Shown in pieces: positions 29,458-38,614 of a DNA stretch of 64,000 nucleotides; positions within the stretch are counted from its first letter, which is position 1, and every line of letters starts with the position of its first letter. The position numbers and the translations under genes were made by a program. The notes beneath the pieces are model-generated. The model did no database searches. It was not told the origin of the DNA and worked only from the letters and a program-made list of their open reading frames with translations. Where the stretch lies: NCBI RefSeq assembly GCF_021513215.1, contig NZ_CP090975.1:1047501-1111500 (forward strand). Direction: 5' to 3'. This stretch comes from Suttonella sp. R2A3. GTDB taxonomy: Bacteria > Pseudomonadota > Gammaproteobacteria > Cardiobacteriales > Cardiobacteriaceae.

Positions 29458-30582
29458 ATGAAAGATTCGCGCCTATTTTTATGGCTGGTCGTCGTATTCG
29501 CTATTGGCTGGCTACTGTTTAAACTCAGCCCGATTCTCACCCCATTTCTCATGGCGGCATTGATCGCGTATTTAGGCGACCCGCTTGCTGATCGCTTAGA
29601 AGCGAGAAAAATACCCCGAGCGATGGCGGTTACGATCGTTTTTGCCAGTTTCTTTATTGGTATTGCGCTGATTATCCTGGTCTTAATCCCGACACTCGAT
29701 AGCCAAGTCAGCCGCCTCGCGCAGAACGTTCCTGATTATTTTTCTTGGGCACGCGAGCAAATTGGCCCGATGATGGAAAAATACTTAAGTATTGATCCAG
29801 CAACGTTTAATCTCGAAGGTGTGCAAAAAGCGCTAAAGGAAAACCTTGGCGATACCTCTTCATTTCTCAAAAAACTAATCGCCGGTCTTGCCAAACCAGC
29901 AAACTTTATCGTCACCTGGGGCACTTATTTATTCTTGATCCCGGTAGTGGCTTTTTACTTACTGCGTGACTGGGATATTTTGCTCGCTAAAATTAACGAT
30001 TTAATCCCACGCTCAAAGCAAGACATGGTTAAAGAATTAGCAAGCCGTTGTGATTACGTTTTAGGTGGTTTTTTACGCGGACAAGTTCTGGTTATGTTAG
30101 CACTTGGCGTCCTTTATGCCGTAGGCTTATCGGTACTCGGACTCGATTTGGCGATTATTATCGGCCTATTCGCGGGTTTAGTGAGCTTTGTGCCGTATTT
30201 AGGCTTGATCGTCGGGATTCTTATCGCCGGCCTTATGGCGATCATCCAATTCCAGGATTGGGTTCATCCGCTGGGCGTGGTGATTATTTTCACCCTGGCG
30301 CAGATGATTGAAGGAACTATCCTTACGCCAAAATTTGTCGGTGAGCGCACCGGCCTGCATCCAGTCGCGGTTTTGTTTTCTGTGCTCGCTGGCGGTCAAT
30401 TATTTGGCTTTTTGGGGATTTTGTTGGCGCTACCGATTGCGGCGATGATTAATGTATTCCTTGGCTATTTCAAGGAGCATTATTTGCAAAGCGAGCTGTA
30501 CAACGACGAAGAATCCGCTATTATGGACGATTCGACTATTAATACCTCAGATCAGCCTGATACCCATCATGACGAAGCTTAA
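29458..30582 (+). CDS. AI-2E transporter family permease (PerM/YdiK type)
   Basis: Inner-membrane protein of 374 aa with about eight helices and the family's conserved core: two N-terminal helices, a soluble segment (about 70-145), then PVVAFYLLRDWD, GGFLRGQVLVMLALG, LGLIVGILIAG and VGERTGLHPVAVLFSVLAGGQLFGFLGILLALP. Members export diverse small molecules; the name reflects one member and the substrate is unknown here. An acidic cytoplasmic tail ends the protein. mlaA starts inside its last 14 bp. Confidence 0.9.
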   Translation: MKDSRLFLWLVVVFAIGWLLFKLSPILTPFLMAALIAYLGDPLADRLEARKIPRAMAVTIVFASFFIGIALIILVLIPTLDSQVSRLAQNVPDYFSWAREQIGPMMEKYLSIDPATFNLEGVQKALKENLGDTSSFLKKLIAGLAKPANFIVTWGTYLFLIPVVAFYLLRDWDILLAKINDLIPRSKQDMVKELASRCDYVLGGFLRGQVLVMLALGVLYAVGLSVLGLDLAIIIGLFAGLVSFVPYLGLIVGILIAGLMAIIQFQDWVHPLGVVIIFTLAQMIEGTILTPKFVGERTGLHPVAVLFSVLAGGQLFGFLGILLALPIAAMINVFLGYFKEHYLQSELYNDEESAIMDDSTINTSDQPDTHHDEA

Positions 30583-31312
30583 TCTTAAACACACCCTGCT
30601 ATGCAGTAGCTTGATTGTCCTCACCGCTTGTTCGAGCGCGATTGGCCCCGACGGCTATACAAATGACCCATGGGAGCCGATGAATCGTGGGATTTTTAGC
30701 TTCAATGAAACGCTCGATACAGCGCTTTTAAAACCGATTGCCACCGGCTATGATGCGGTTGTGCCCGACCCGGTACAAACCGGGGTCAGCAACTTTTTTG
30801 GCAACATCGCCGATATGGGCGCTGTGGTGAACAGTGTGTTGCAGTTTAAATTTGACCAAGCCGCTTGGGGAACCGCGCGGGTGATTAATAATACCTTCTT
30901 TGGCTTGGGTGGGATTTTTGATGTCGCCACCCCACTTGGCAACAATAAAATACACGCCGATTTCTCCAGTACGCTCGCCCACTACGGTGTAGAATCCGGG
31001 CCGTATTTAGTGCTTCCTGTGCTCGGACCGAGCACGCCTCGCGATGCCTTTGGTCGTTTGGTCGATAAAACAGCGATCGATCCCTTTGATTATGTGAACA
31101 GCGATGAAATCAATTGGACAGCGTTTGCCCTGGACGGCATTAACACCCGCGCAAGATTATTAGATCTTGAACAATCGATGGGCGATGATGTTGGTGATAA
31201 ATACACCTTGATTCGTGATAGCTGGATCCAGCACCGTTGGAGCAGGCTTAACGATGGCAAACGTAACGCATCCCAACAGCAGGCGATTGACGACGTATTC
31301 GAGTCGGAGTAG
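30569..31312 (+). CDS. mlaA: phospholipid-binding lipoprotein MlaA (VacJ)
   Basis: Outer-membrane lipoprotein that removes misplaced phospholipids from the outer leaflet and passes them to MlaC. It has 247 aa from ATG 30569. Lipobox LTAC with Cys21. The core is typical: DPWEPMNRGIFSFNETLD, GVSNFFGNIADMGAVVNSVLQ, INNTFFGLGGIFDVAT and PYLVLPVLGPSTPRDAFGRLVD. It overlaps the upstream permease and is 6 bp before rsgA. No mlaBCDEF genes are in the window. Confidence 0.95.
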   Translation: MTKLNLKHTLLCSSLIVLTACSSAIGPDGYTNDPWEPMNRGIFSFNETLDTALLKPIATGYDAVVPDPVQTGVSNFFGNIADMGAVVNSVLQFKFDQAAWGTARVINNTFFGLGGIFDVATPLGNNKIHADFSSTLAHYGVESGPYLVLPVLGPSTPRDAFGRLVDKTAIDPFDYVNSDEINWTAFALDGINTRARLLDLEQSMGDDVGDKYTLIRDSWIQHRWSRLNDGKRNASQQQAIDDVFESE

Positions 31313-31318
31313 CGCTGC

Positions 31319-32272
31319 TTGAGCAAAAAACTCAGCAAACAACAACAACGCCGGATTGCCGAGCAGCACGACAGCAAGCTTGGCGACCAACACCATGATC
31401 ACGCCGCGATTGTCGTCGCGCATATGGGTTATCAAACCATTGTTGACGACCAAGGTACGCTGCTCGCCGCCGATTGGCGTAAATCACTCGGCGATATTGC
31501 AGTTAATGATCGGGTTAGAATCAGTAAAACGGATGCAACGCATGCGGTAATTGAAGCGATTCACCCACGCCAGCAAACGCTTTATAAATGGCAAGGCCGC
31601 AAACCGCGCGCGGTCGCGAGCCATGTTGCCCAATTATTGGTTGTCATTGCTGCTAAACCTCAGTGGCAGTCTGGACTAATTGACCGCTATTTAATCGCCG
31701 CCTACGAAGCTGGAATCTCGGTGGCGATTGCGTGCAATAAACTGGATTTACTTGATGAAGCCGCGCAAAACGACTGGCAACAAGAACTCGCGGCTTATCA
31801 CCAGCTCAATTACACCCTTTTCCCACTGAGTGTTCATCAGAGTGAGGGTATTGACGCGCTCAAAACATGGCTTGATAACAAAGAAACGGTGATTTGTGGA
31901 CAATCAGGTGTTGGTAAATCAAGCCTGATCCGCACCTTAGTTCCAGACAGTGATATCTGGGTACAAAGCCTATCGGAAGTTACCAATCTAGGTCGCCACA
32001 CCACCACCAATTCACGTCGTTATCCCCTACCTGGAGGTGGTGCAGTCATCGACACCCCAGGCGTGCGCGGTTTCGCGGTCACCCATTTGACGCGCGAGGA
32101 TATCATCTGTGGTTTTCGCGATATTGCGCCATTTGTGGGACAATGCCGTTTTAGCAACTGCAGCCACCAGCACGAGCCGGATTGTGCGGTACTTGAGGCG
32201 GTTAATAAAGAGCAGATCAGCGCTGCGCGCTATCACAGTATGATGCAAATTTTAGAGGAACACCCATCATGA
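31319..32272 (+). CDS. rsgA: ribosome small-subunit GTPase RsgA
   Basis: Circularly permuted GTPase that checks 30S maturation. It has 317 aa. The start is TTG 31319 (MSKKLSKQQQRR) with GGAG about ten bases before. The OB fold is at about 30-85. Permuted motifs in order: NKLD (G4), GQSGVGKSSL (G1), DTPGVRGF (G3). A zinc finger follows (CRFSNCSHQHEPDCAV). It opens the overlapping run rsgA-xseB-ispA-mutY. Confidence 0.96.
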   Translation: MSKKLSKQQQRRIAEQHDSKLGDQHHDHAAIVVAHMGYQTIVDDQGTLLAADWRKSLGDIAVNDRVRISKTDATHAVIEAIHPRQQTLYKWQGRKPRAVASHVAQLLVVIAAKPQWQSGLIDRYLIAAYEAGISVAIACNKLDLLDEAAQNDWQQELAAYHQLNYTLFPLSVHQSEGIDALKTWLDNKETVICGQSGVGKSSLIRTLVPDSDIWVQSLSEVTNLGRHTTTNSRRYPLPGGGAVIDTPGVRGFAVTHLTREDIICGFRDIAPFVGQCRFSNCSHQHEPDCAVLEAVNKEQISAARYHSMMQILEEHPS

Positions 32273-32511
32273 GCGACACCAACCCTGTGCTCAATTACGA
32301 AGCGCACCTCAGCGCTTTAGAAAAAATCGTCAACGCGATGGAATCTGGTGATTTGCCGTTAGAAGAAGCCTTAAAACGCTACGAAGAAGGCATTAAACTG
32401 GTTCGTCAGTGCCAGCAGGCGCTCAACCATGCCGAGCAAAAAATCAACGTCTTGAGCCGCAACGCACAAGGTGAAGAAACCCTCAGCCCGTTTGATGCCG
32501 ATCAGGAATGA
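32269..32511 (+). CDS. xseB: exodeoxyribonuclease VII small subunit
   Basis: Small subunit of the single-strand exonuclease ExoVII, 80 aa. LNYEAHLSALEKIVNAMESG, DLPLEEALKRYEEGIKL and VRQCQQALNHAEQKI are the family pattern. ATGA overlaps with rsgA upstream and ispA downstream indicate coupling. xseA is not in the window. Confidence 0.95.
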   Translation: MSDTNPVLNYEAHLSALEKIVNAMESGDLPLEEALKRYEEGIKLVRQCQQALNHAEQKINVLSRNAQGEETLSPFDADQE

Positions 32512-33362
32512 ACGCCCTCAACGCTTACCAACAGCGCGCTGAAGCTGCGCTTGAGCACGCTGTACCCAACGATTGCGGTCAACTAAGCGAAGCTATGCGC
32601 TACGCGACCCTTGGTGGCGGTAAACGATTGCGCGCCGCATTGGTTTATGCCTGCGCGGCAGATTTTTCAGTATCAGACAGTGACAGTGACCCAGCAGCAG
32701 CGGCTGTTGAGTTTATCCACGCCTATTCTTTAGCTCATGACGATCTGCCGGCGATGGACGATGATGACCTTCGTCGCGGCAAACCCAGCCTGCACAAAGC
32801 TTTTGATGAAGCGACTGCCATTCTCGCTGGTGATGCGCTAAACACGCTTGCTTTTACCCTGCTTACGCACGCGCCGCTCCCGAGCGCTATCGCACTACGA
32901 CAAATTCGGCGCCTTGGCGAGGCCTCTGGCGGCATGATTTACGGACAAATGCTCGATATGGCGCACACCGGCCAAAAGCCCGATCTCGCAGCCATCCAAC
33001 ACATACACACTCACAAAACGGGTGATCTACTGAATGCGTGTTTACACCTTGGTGCACTGCCAAGCCCAGATTATGACGCGCATAAGCAAGCGCTTGAAGC
33101 AATAGGCAAAGCGATCGGCATCGCCTATCAAATCGCCGATGATGTCCTCGATGCGACGGTCGATAGCGCACAATTAGGCAAAACAGCGGGTAAAGATAGT
33201 GCACAAGGCAAGAACACCTATCCTGCTTTACTCGGCTTGGAAGCTAGTCGTGATGAAGCGGCAAAACAGTTTGATCTAGCACTAGAGCGCTGCAAGCAAT
33301 TACCCAACCAAGGCGCACATCTTGCGGCGCTAATTGCGCTGATTGCCAAACGCGATCATTAA
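32508..33362 (+). CDS. ispA: (2E,6E)-farnesyl diphosphate synthase
   Basis: Adds two isopentenyl units to make farnesyl-PP, the precursor of quinone and undecaprenyl chains. It has 284 aa. First Asp-rich motif DDLPAMDDDDLRRG, second QIADDVLD. Upstream GGGKRLRAALV binds the diphosphate. The xseB-ispA pair with overlap is conserved in many gammaproteobacteria; dxs, the usual third gene, is replaced here by mutY. Confidence 0.95.
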   Translation: MNALNAYQQRAEAALEHAVPNDCGQLSEAMRYATLGGGKRLRAALVYACAADFSVSDSDSDPAAAAVEFIHAYSLAHDDLPAMDDDDLRRGKPSLHKAFDEATAILAGDALNTLAFTLLTHAPLPSAIALRQIRRLGEASGGMIYGQMLDMAHTGQKPDLAAIQHIHTHKTGDLLNACLHLGALPSPDYDAHKQALEAIGKAIGIAYQIADDVLDATVDSAQLGKTAGKDSAQGKNTYPALLGLEASRDEAAKQFDLALERCKQLPNQGAHLAALIALIAKRDH

Positions 33363-33365
33363 ACG

Positions 33366-34397
33366 ATGACCCAAGCGACCTTTGCTGAACGCATAAGCCA
33401 CTGGCAGCGCGATCATGGTCGCCATCATTTACCTTGGCAAGTCAGCGATCCTTACCGGATCTGGCTATCGGAAGTGATGCTCCAACAAACCCAAGTCAGC
33501 ACCGTGCTTGACTATTTCCCGCGCTTTATCGCGCGTTTTCCCGATGTCGCCAGCCTTGCTGCAGCACCGCTTGATGATGTGCTTGCGCTCTGGAGTGGCT
33601 TGGGCTATTACAGTCGCGCACGCAACCTACACCATAGCGCGCAGCAAGTCGTTAACGACTATGCAGGTACTTTCCCGCGCGAACGCGTAGCGCTTGAATC
33701 GCTCAAAGGCGTAGGTCGCTCAACCGCAGCAGCGATTGCTGTTTTTGCTTTTGGTGCGCGTGAAGCCATTCTTGATGGCAATGTGAAACGGATTCTTACG
33801 CGCCATGAGGGGATCGAAGGTGTTTCTTCAAATGCGGCAACCTTAAAGCAGCTATGGGCTAGCGCTGAAGCACGACTACCGGCTGATGACGCTTTACTCA
33901 AACCTTACACGCAGGGGCTAATGGACTTAGGCAGCTTGGTCTGTACGCGCTCACGCCCTGATTGTGCTGTGTGTCCGGTGCGTAGCGATTGCTATGCTTA
34001 TCTTAATGATTGTACCGAGACGCTGCCGAGCAAAAAACCACGCAAAGCACTGCCAAAAAAACATACCGTGATGCTGCTTGCGCATAGCAAGCGCGGCATC
34101 CATCTCAATCGCCGCCCTGATCACGGCATTTGGCGCAATCTCTGGAGCTTTCCAGAATTTGCTGATCTAGACACGGCACACACCTTTGCTCGCTCACTCG
34201 GCAAAACTGATCAACAAAAAACGCTTACCCCCTTCACCCACCGCTTTACCCATTACCAGCTGCATATTCAGCCGCTGGTCGTACGTATTAATGCACCCAA
34301 CACAGAGCAAAACTGGCTGCCAGTTGAGTATGCACTCGCTAAAGGACTGCCCAAACCAATCCGTCAGCTGATTGAGGAAACATTTCCTAACGACTAA
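33366..34397 (+). CDS. mutY: A/G-specific adenine glycosylase MutY
   Basis: Removes adenine opposite 8-oxoguanine. It has 343 aa. MLQQTQVSTVLDYF, WSGLGYYSRARNLH, HhH with LKGVGRSTAAAI, and DGNVKRIL with the catalytic Asp. [4Fe-4S] ligands C-x6-C-x2-C-x5-C (CTRSRPDCAVCPVRSDC). The NUDIX-like C-terminal domain covers about 225-340. It ends the rsgA operon, 3 bp after ispA, and is followed by a terminator. Confidence 0.95.
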   Translation: MTQATFAERISHWQRDHGRHHLPWQVSDPYRIWLSEVMLQQTQVSTVLDYFPRFIARFPDVASLAAAPLDDVLALWSGLGYYSRARNLHHSAQQVVNDYAGTFPRERVALESLKGVGRSTAAAIAVFAFGAREAILDGNVKRILTRHEGIEGVSSNAATLKQLWASAEARLPADDALLKPYTQGLMDLGSLVCTRSRPDCAVCPVRSDCYAYLNDCTETLPSKKPRKALPKKHTVMLLAHSKRGIHLNRRPDHGIWRNLWSFPEFADLDTAHTFARSLGKTDQQKTLTPFTHRFTHYQLHIQPLVVRINAPNTEQNWLPVEYALAKGLPKPIRQLIEETFPND

Positions 34398-34410
34398 TCC
34401 TGCAGCATAA

Positions 34411-34436
34411 AAAACGCGACTGAAAGGCCGCGTTTT
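34411..34436. terminator. intrinsic terminator between mutY and hemE
   Basis: AAAACGCG-loop-CGCGTTTT, an 8-bp symmetrical stem with A/T arms, between convergent mutY and hemE. Works in both directions in principle. Confidence 0.75.
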
Positions 34437-34442
34437 AACGTT

Positions 34443-35504
34443 TTATTCGTGATAAGCCGGACTTATCTCATGCACCGCGTCGATAAACGCGCTGACATGA
34501 TCTGGTGGAATATCAGGGGTAATCCCATGGCCGAGATTAAAAATATGGCGGTGACCCATACCATAATCACTCAATACGCGCTGCACTTCGCTATGAATGG
34601 TCGCCGGATTGGCGCGTAGCATCCCTGGATCTAAATTCCCTTGTAGCACGATATCCTCACCTACCATTTTTCTGGCGCTCGCGAGTGAGGTGGTCCAATC
34701 CAGGCCCAGACCTTGTGCGCCACTGTCTTTCATTAAGTGCAGCCATTGCCCGCCGCCTTTGGTGAACAACATCGCCGGCACACGATTGCCCTCGCTGTCT
34801 TTGTTCAGCCCTGCAACAATATTTTTCATGTAATCGAGTGAGAATAGCGGATACGCCCAGTGCGGCAGCGCCCCACCCCAAGTATCAAAGATCATCACAA
34901 TCTGCGCACCAGCGGCAATTTGCGCATTCAAATAATCAGTAACCGATTGGGTGAGTTTAGCGAGTAAGGCATGCATCACTTCCGGTTGCTGATAAGCAAG
35001 CGTTTTCGCCTGCGCAAACTCACGGCTCGATTGTCCTTCAACCATATAAGTCGCCAGCGTCCACGGACTGCCACTAAAACCAATCAGCGGTACTTTGCCA
35101 TTCAGCTCGCTGCGAATCGTACGCACCGCATTCATCACATAAGCCAACTCGTCGTCCATCTGCGGAAACGGCAGCCCGTCAACATCGGCCTCGCTGCGTA
35201 CGGTTTTCGCAAATACCGGCCCGCGACCGGGAATAAATTCCAAACCCAAACCCATCGCATCAGGGATGGTGAGAATGTCTGAGAATAAAATCGCCGCATC
35301 GAGCGCGTAACGGCGCAACGGCTGCAGAGTCACTTCACAGGCCAAATCCGCATTACGGCATAAATCCATGAAACTGCCAGCCTGCTCACGGGTCGCGCGA
35401 TATTCTGGCAAATAACGCCCAGCCTGACGCATCATCCACACCGGTGTGCGCGAGACTTTTTCGCCACGCAACACGCGCAGCATCAAATCATTTTGTTCGC
35501 TCAT
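34443..35504 (-). CDS. hemE: uroporphyrinogen decarboxylase
   Basis: Converts uroporphyrinogen III to coproporphyrinogen III in heme synthesis. It has 353 aa. The substrate-site motif [16 protein letters not shown] is at 21-36, with [25 protein letters not shown] and the late [11 protein letters not shown]. Single gene with its own promoter region (35505-35636), divergent from ppiD. Confidence 0.97.
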   Translation of the reverse strand: MSEQNDLMLRVLRGEKVSRTPVWMMRQAGRYLPEYRATREQAGSFMDLCRNADLACEVTLQPLRRYALDAAILFSDILTIPDAMGLGLEFIPGRGPVFAKTVRSEADVDGLPFPQMDDELAYVMNAVRTIRSELNGKVPLIGFSGSPWTLATYMVEGQSSREFAQAKTLAYQQPEVMHALLAKLTQSVTDYLNAQIAAGAQIVMIFDTWGGALPHWAYPLFSLDYMKNIVAGLNKDSEGNRVPAMLFTKGGGQWLHLMKDSGAQGLGLDWTTSLASARKMVGEDIVLQGNLDPGMLRANPATIHSEVQRVLSDYGMGHRHIFNLGHGITPDIPPDHVSAFIDAVHEISPAYHE

Positions 35505-35636
35505 GTCGATACTCTTTATAATAAAACGCTACTATCTTAACAAATCCACGCGCCGATACCCGGATATTTCCGAGCCCTCACTTGCCCTGCCTCGCTCGCT
35601 CGCTTAAAATTGCTTTTTTAAGTAAATGAGATAGCT

Positions 35637-37445
35637 ATGCTTGATAATATCCGCGAAAAAAAGACCAGCGTCACCACTTATATCCTTGTGGGGCTTGCCG
35701 GCCTAGGCATGCTGTTTCTTGGTGTACCACTTTTTAGCGGCGGTCAGGGCAGCACCAGCATTGCCGAGGTCAATGGTGAGAATATCAGCATCAGCGCATT
35801 TAACAATGCGGCACAAAATCTGCGCGCTCAATTCCCCGATGCTGAACTCGCCACAGTTGAACGCGCCGCACTCAACCAGTTGATCAATAAACAGCTGTTT
35901 AACCAAACCGCAGCCAACAGTGGCTATCGTTACCCAGATCAGGCGCTATATAACGACCTCAAAGCACAGTTCCCAGACGACGCAAGCTACAAAACCTTTT
36001 TAGAACGCAGCGGCATCAGCGCGGGCGCGTATGAAAACAGCTTACGCAACGACCTTACCGCGCGGCGCTACGGTGAGTTGATGGCGATAACCCATATCGA
36101 TAACCCGCAAATCGCGCGTCAATTTGCAGCCAATTTCGCGCAAACCCGCGATGTGACGCTGATTCGCTTACCGCTTGCTGCCGCGGTTAGCGAAACCTCC
36201 CTCAGCGAAGAACAAATCAGCGATTATTACAACGATCATCAGCAAAGTTATCTCACCCCAGACCGGGTTAACATCGATTACTTCATCACCAGCGTCGATG
36301 ATTTTGCTGACCCGCAGTCAATCAGCGACGAAGAACTCGCCCAAGCGCGAGACGAGATGCAAAAAACCGACAGTCGTCGCGCCGGAAGCTACCTGTTATT
36401 CGACCAGCAAGAACAGGCCGACAATGCACGCGCACAACTCAGCGATGGCACACTGCGAGATAGCCTCACCCAAGCGATTGATGCGGGCGAGATCAGCGGT
36501 GAATATGGCGAATTAAACCTACACAAAGCCGGCGAAGGCATCAGCCCTGCTGCCGATAAAGCATTATTTGCGCTCGACGCTATTGGTGATTATTCACCGG
36601 TGGTTGAAACCGATTATGGCTATATGATTATCGGACTGAGCAAGATTGACGCCCCTGAGGCACTCGGTGACGGCGCTTTACGCGCGCAGATCGCCAACAA
36701 ACGCGCCGAGGAAACCTACCTCAGCCAAACCAACCAGGCTTTTGATGCGGCACAAAACGGCACCGCGCTTGCGCAAATCGCCACCTTGCTCAATCAAAAC
36801 GTGCAAAACAGCGATTGGTTTAGCGCAGAACGACCGCCTCAAGACTGGATGAGCCAACCGGAAGTGAGCGAGCAACTCTTTGGCGAACGCGCTTTAGAAG
36901 CTGAAGAAATGGCGCAACCCGTGGCCATTGACGATCAGCGCAGTGTCTTTTTCACTGTTACAGCGCGTGAAGCCGCTGCTGTCCCTGAGCTCGATACCAT
37001 CCACGCGCAAGTGAGCGATGACGCTCGCCAAGCTGCAGCACGCGAAGCGTTAGAAGATAACGGTAACGCGGTATTACAAGCGTGGAAAGATGATCCGCAA
37101 GCGCTTGATGAGCTGATTAGCGCCCATCAAGGCGAACGTCTGAGCTATCAAGGGCTCAGCTTTACGGATGAAAATAGCGCGCTTGATGAGGCGGTCTTGC
37201 AGCAGATTTTCCAGCAAAACGCACGCGATCACGCGTTTTTCGCCCCGAATGGTGATTATCTGATCAGCCATCTTGATGCGGTTCACACCCCAGCGGTTGA
37301 TGGCGAGATTAACAACCTCGATCAGTGGACTTCGCTATGGCAACGCACCAGTCAAGATTTATTCGCTGTTGGGCTTACTGAGTGGCTGCGCGACAACGCG
37401 AAGATCAGCGTCAACCAAGACGTGTTATCACGCAGCGCAAACTAA
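35637..37445 (+). CDS. ppiD: SurA-N/PpiD-like periplasmic folding factor
   Basis: Membrane-anchored chaperone with a parvulin-like domain that assists exported proteins near SecYEG. It has 602 aa. One N-terminal helix (YILVGLAGLGMLFLGVPLF) follows a short basic cytoplasmic start (MLDNIREKKTS), then a SurA_N-like chaperone region (about 40-190) and a PPIase-like domain around 200-345. The parvulin part is divergent, as in many PpiD proteins, and may be inactive. Strong terminator 26 bp after the stop. Confidence 0.88.
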   Translation: MLDNIREKKTSVTTYILVGLAGLGMLFLGVPLFSGGQGSTSIAEVNGENISISAFNNAAQNLRAQFPDAELATVERAALNQLINKQLFNQTAANSGYRYPDQALYNDLKAQFPDDASYKTFLERSGISAGAYENSLRNDLTARRYGELMAITHIDNPQIARQFAANFAQTRDVTLIRLPLAAAVSETSLSEEQISDYYNDHQQSYLTPDRVNIDYFITSVDDFADPQSISDEELAQARDEMQKTDSRRAGSYLLFDQQEQADNARAQLSDGTLRDSLTQAIDAGEISGEYGELNLHKAGEGISPAADKALFALDAIGDYSPVVETDYGYMIIGLSKIDAPEALGDGALRAQIANKRAEETYLSQTNQAFDAAQNGTALAQIATLLNQNVQNSDWFSAERPPQDWMSQPEVSEQLFGERALEAEEMAQPVAIDDQRSVFFTVTAREAAAVPELDTIHAQVSDDARQAAAREALEDNGNAVLQAWKDDPQALDELISAHQGERLSYQGLSFTDENSALDEAVLQQIFQQNARDHAFFAPNGDYLISHLDAVHTPAVDGEINNLDQWTSLWQRTSQDLFAVGLTEWLRDNAKISVNQDVLSRSAN

Positions 37446-37470
37446 GCAGCGTATCTCGCATTATTCGCAT

Positions 37471-37511
37471 AAAAATGGCCGGTGAACCTATATGATTCAC
37501 CGGCCATTTTT
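37471..37511. terminator. bidirectional intrinsic terminator (ppiD / argF)
   Basis: AAAAATGGCCGGTGAA-loop-TTCACCGGCCATTTTT: a 16-bp perfect stem with A- and T-runs, between convergent ppiD and argF. Confidence 0.93.
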
Positions 37512-37530
37512 GTTGATGTAATGTGTTGCC

Positions 37531-38532
37531 CTAATTAGTGTGGCTAAGGGTAGCTACCAGCAACGCTTTGATCGTATGCATGCGGTTTTCTGCCTGATCA
37601 AACACCACCGCCGCCTCGCTTTCAAATATCTCATGCGCGACTTCAATCCCAACCAGACCATGGTCTTCATAAAACTGCTCACCAAACGAGGTACTGCGGT
37701 CATGATAGGCTGGCAAGCAATGCATAAACTTCGCCTGTTTACCCGCGGCCTGCATCAGCCTGGCATCAATGCGATACGGCAAAAGCAGCTCTGTGCGCTC
37801 CTGCCACACGCTGCTATCCTCACCCATCGACACCCAAACATCAGTATGGATAAAATCACAGCCCGCAACGGCTTGTTCGGCATCATCAGTGACCATCACT
37901 TGTGCGCCAGTTTCTTTAGCCAAAGCCTGTGCGCGCTCGATAATCGCTTGATCGGGTTGTAACGCATTGGGTGCGGCAATCCGCACATCCATCCCCAGCA
38001 GTGCGCCGGTAAGTAGCAAAGAATGCCCCATATTGTTGCGTGCATCACCAAGATAGGCAAAAGATACTTCTGCCAGCGGTTTATCACTATGCTCGCGCAT
38101 GGTCAACACATCAGCGAGCATTTGGGTGGGATGATAATCATCGGTCAAACCGTTATACACCGGCACACCGGCATAGCGCACTAAGCCATCGACCACGCTC
38201 TGTAATGAGCCACGGTATTCAATCGCGTCATAAAACCGCCCAAGCACACGTGCGGTATCAGCAACGCTTTCCTTAGTACCAAGCTGTGAGCGTCCAGGGC
38301 CGATATAGCTGCAATTTGCGCCTTGATCAAAACACGCCACTTCAAAGGCACAACGTGTACGGGTTGAGGTTTTTTCAAAGATTAGCGCAACGTTTTTACC
38401 AGTTAATCGCGGCTGTTCGACACCTGCGCGCTTATCGGCTTTAAGCGCCGCTGCCAAATCCACTAGCGCCAACACTTCCGCCGGCGGATGCTCAATCAGC
38501 GCAACCAGCGATTTCCCCGTCCAATACCCCAT
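37531..38532 (-). CDS. argF: ornithine carbamoyltransferase
   Basis: Ornithine plus carbamoyl phosphate to citrulline. It has 333 aa from ATG 38532, with AAGGAG six bases before. STRTR (about 56-60), [12 protein letters not shown], and the ornithine loop [12 protein letters not shown]. Close overall to the anabolic E. coli ArgF/ArgI type (C-terminus [15 protein letters not shown]), though ArcB-type catabolic enzymes are similar. No arc operon genes are adjacent, and argB lies separately at 49672. Related by family to PyrB at 3690. Confidence 0.93.
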   Translation of the reverse strand: MGYWTGKSLVALIEHPPAEVLALVDLAAALKADKRAGVEQPRLTGKNVALIFEKTSTRTRCAFEVACFDQGANCSYIGPGRSQLGTKESVADTARVLGRFYDAIEYRGSLQSVVDGLVRYAGVPVYNGLTDDYHPTQMLADVLTMREHSDKPLAEVSFAYLGDARNNMGHSLLLTGALLGMDVRIAAPNALQPDQAIIERAQALAKETGAQVMVTDDAEQAVAGCDFIHTDVWVSMGEDSSVWQERTELLLPYRIDARLMQAAGKQAKFMHCLPAYHDRSTSFGEQFYEDHGLVGIEVAHEIFESEAAVVFDQAENRMHTIKALLVATLSHTN

Positions 38533-38614
38533 CACGCACTCCTTACAGGCAAAAAGTGATTATGGATAAAAAAACGCGTGGCGTCAAAGCCAAGCTTGTA
38601 CTGATTAGTTACAA